From Candidatus Zixiibacteriota bacterium (GTDB taxonomy: Bacteria; Zixibacteria; MSB-5A5; CAIYYT01), in contig JAGLUH010000334.1 of assembly GCA_023134875.1 (NCBI GenBank), positions 1-6,807 of the forward strand: a DNA stretch of 6,807 nt, written 5' to 3'. Made by a program: the position numbers and the translations under genes. How positions within the stretch are numbered: the first letter of the stretch is position 1; every line of letters begins with the position of its first letter. The notes beneath the pieces are model-generated. The model searched no databases. It worked only from the letters and a program-made list of their open reading frames with translations, and had not been told where the DNA came from. Below, one piece after another: positions 5,948 through 6,807 of the stretch.

Positions 5948-6807
5948 ATGAAGAAGCTGCTGTTTACGTTCTCTGTCATGTTGCTCCTGTGTAGTTCAGC
6001 CCTTGCGGCGGGACAGGTTGACATGGAGTACTTCTTTGAGCGACCCCGAATCGAATCGGTCACAATCGGGGGCGAGACTTTTGACCGGATAATCATGAAT
6101 GGAGCACCCAGATCAGGCAGTGCCGGCGAACCAGCCCTGCCGGCCCGAGGTGCGAATATTCTCCTGCCTGCCGGTGTAGAAATTGAAAATATCGAGATTG
6201 TGCCCGGCGAGAAAGTCCTGTTGGGTGGTGATTACTTCGTTGAGCCGATGTCACAACCGGTGAAACTCTCGGCTGATCACACCTCGCCCCAGGCACCCAC
6301 TCCTGATGAGAAAATCTACAGCTCTCACACTCTCTTTCCGGCAATGGCATTTGAGACCATCGGCACCTTTATTTTCCGAGGGTACCAGATTGTCACGCTG
6401 AAGCTTCATCCGGTGCAGTATCTTCCCGCCACCGGTCAGCTTTACTATTTCACCTCACTCAAAGTGATCGTCAATACCTCTGAATCCGGCGGGCTGAATC
6501 CACTCTGGCGCGGCCTGGAGACGGACAGGATGGCGGTTCAGGCAAAAGTCGACAACCCGGAGATTGCCGGAACCTATCCGGTGGCAAAGCGGGGCCAGAA
6601 AGCTTTTGACCTGTTGATCCTGACCACGCCGTCGCTGGCGAGTTCCTTTCAACCCCTGAAGAGCCATCATGATGCCAACGGCATTCCCACCGAGATCCGC
6701 ACTACCACCGATGTCGGCTCCAGCAATCCTGATGATGTCCGCGCCTATATCACCCAGCGCTATCTCCTTGATGGCATCGACTATGTATTGATTGGCGCCG
6801 ATGACGA
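5948..6807 (+). CDS. Secreted peptidase C25 family (gingipain-like) protein, 3' partial
   Basis: Open from ATG 5948 to the right edge: 286 complete codons plus two bases, no stop. Residues 1-20 are a signal peptide (MKKLLFTFSVMLLLCSSALA, then AGQ). About 30-215 match a C25 propeptide: GEPALP at 60-65, NILLPAGVEIENIEIVPGE at 70-88, then IFRGYQIVTLKLHPVQYLPATG at about 142-163, a strand-rich block typical of the end of these propeptides. From about 218 (KAFDLLILTTPSL...LKSHHDANGIPTEI) the catalytic domain begins, reaching DGIDYVLIGADD at 275-286, the equivalent of AYVLLVGDA in the neighbour. The catalytic His and Cys lie beyond the window, so activity and C-terminal attachments (dockerin, sorting domain) cannot be judged. 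It is transcribed divergently from the complete C25 protease; the two align in plan (GEPALP, LLPAG/IIPDD) but are quite different in sequence. C25-family membership is confident from the propeptide and first strands; it could be a longer multidomain protein like its neighbour. Confidence 0.87.
   Translation, partial: MKKLLFTFSVMLLLCSSALAAGQVDMEYFFERPRIESVTIGGETFDRIIMNGAPRSGSAGEPALPARGANILLPAGVEIENIEIVPGEKVLLGGDYFVEPMSQPVKLSADHTSPQAPTPDEKIYSSHTLFPAMAFETIGTFIFRGYQIVTLKLHPVQYLPATGQLYYFTSLKVIVNTSESGGLNPLWRGLETDRMAVQAKVDNPEIAGTYPVAKRGQKAFDLLILTTPSLASSFQPLKSHHDANGIPTEIRTTTDVGSSNPDDVRAYITQRYLLDGIDYVLIGADD

Noticed and set aside
5948..6010. Lipoprotein signal (LLLC) in the second C25-type protein
   Set aside because: The residue before Cys15 is Leu, not Gly, Ala or Ser, and a normal signal peptidase I site (SSALA-A) follows, so ordinary secretion is more likely.

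Overview
The window (about 52% G+C by eye) looks like a bacterial chromosome segment carrying secreted proteins. It holds three protein genes: a convergent pair on the left and a divergent pair on the right. The best taxonomic guess is the FCB superphylum, and more narrowly a candidate division Zixibacteria-like or related lineage. The reasons are a large gingipain-type C25 protease built from many beta-sandwich domains and a C-terminal dockerin of the style 'GDxNGDGxxNVADVVYLIxYIFxGGPxP', which I associate with those genomes. No type IX secretion C-terminal domain, rRNA or other marker gene is visible, so the placement is an inference from protein style.

Layout: (1) 1-736, plus strand, is the 3' part of a zinc peptidoglycan peptidase of the MepA/LAS (M15/M74-like) type with an N-terminal peptidoglycan-binding-like domain; its reading frame is open to the left edge. 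(2) 776-809 is a 13-bp G+C-rich hairpin that can terminate both converging genes. (3) 844-5208, minus strand, is a complete 1454-residue secreted gingipain-like C25 cysteine protease with His436 and Cys469 33 residues apart, followed by an Ig-like domain, several beta-sandwiches, a ConA/MAM-like domain, a nested FCB-type beta domain and a dockerin. (4) 5209-5947 is a 739-bp non-coding divergent region with a good sigma70-like promoter facing each way and an imperfect inverted repeat in the leader of the minus-strand gene. (5) 5948 to the right edge, plus strand, is the first 286 residues of a second secreted C25-type protein: signal peptide, C25 propeptide and the start of the catalytic domain.

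How they fit together: all three products are predicted exported hydrolases or cell-envelope enzymes. The two C25 proteins share the fold order signal peptide, propeptide, catalytic domain, but they are divergent in sequence and are transcribed away from each other, so they look like old paralogues and not a recent tandem copy. No mobile element, CRISPR array, tRNA or rRNA was found. I see no convincing undescribed multi-gene system; the most interesting points are the dockerin-tailed gingipain architecture, the apparent domain-in-domain insertion, and the long unexplained intergenic region.
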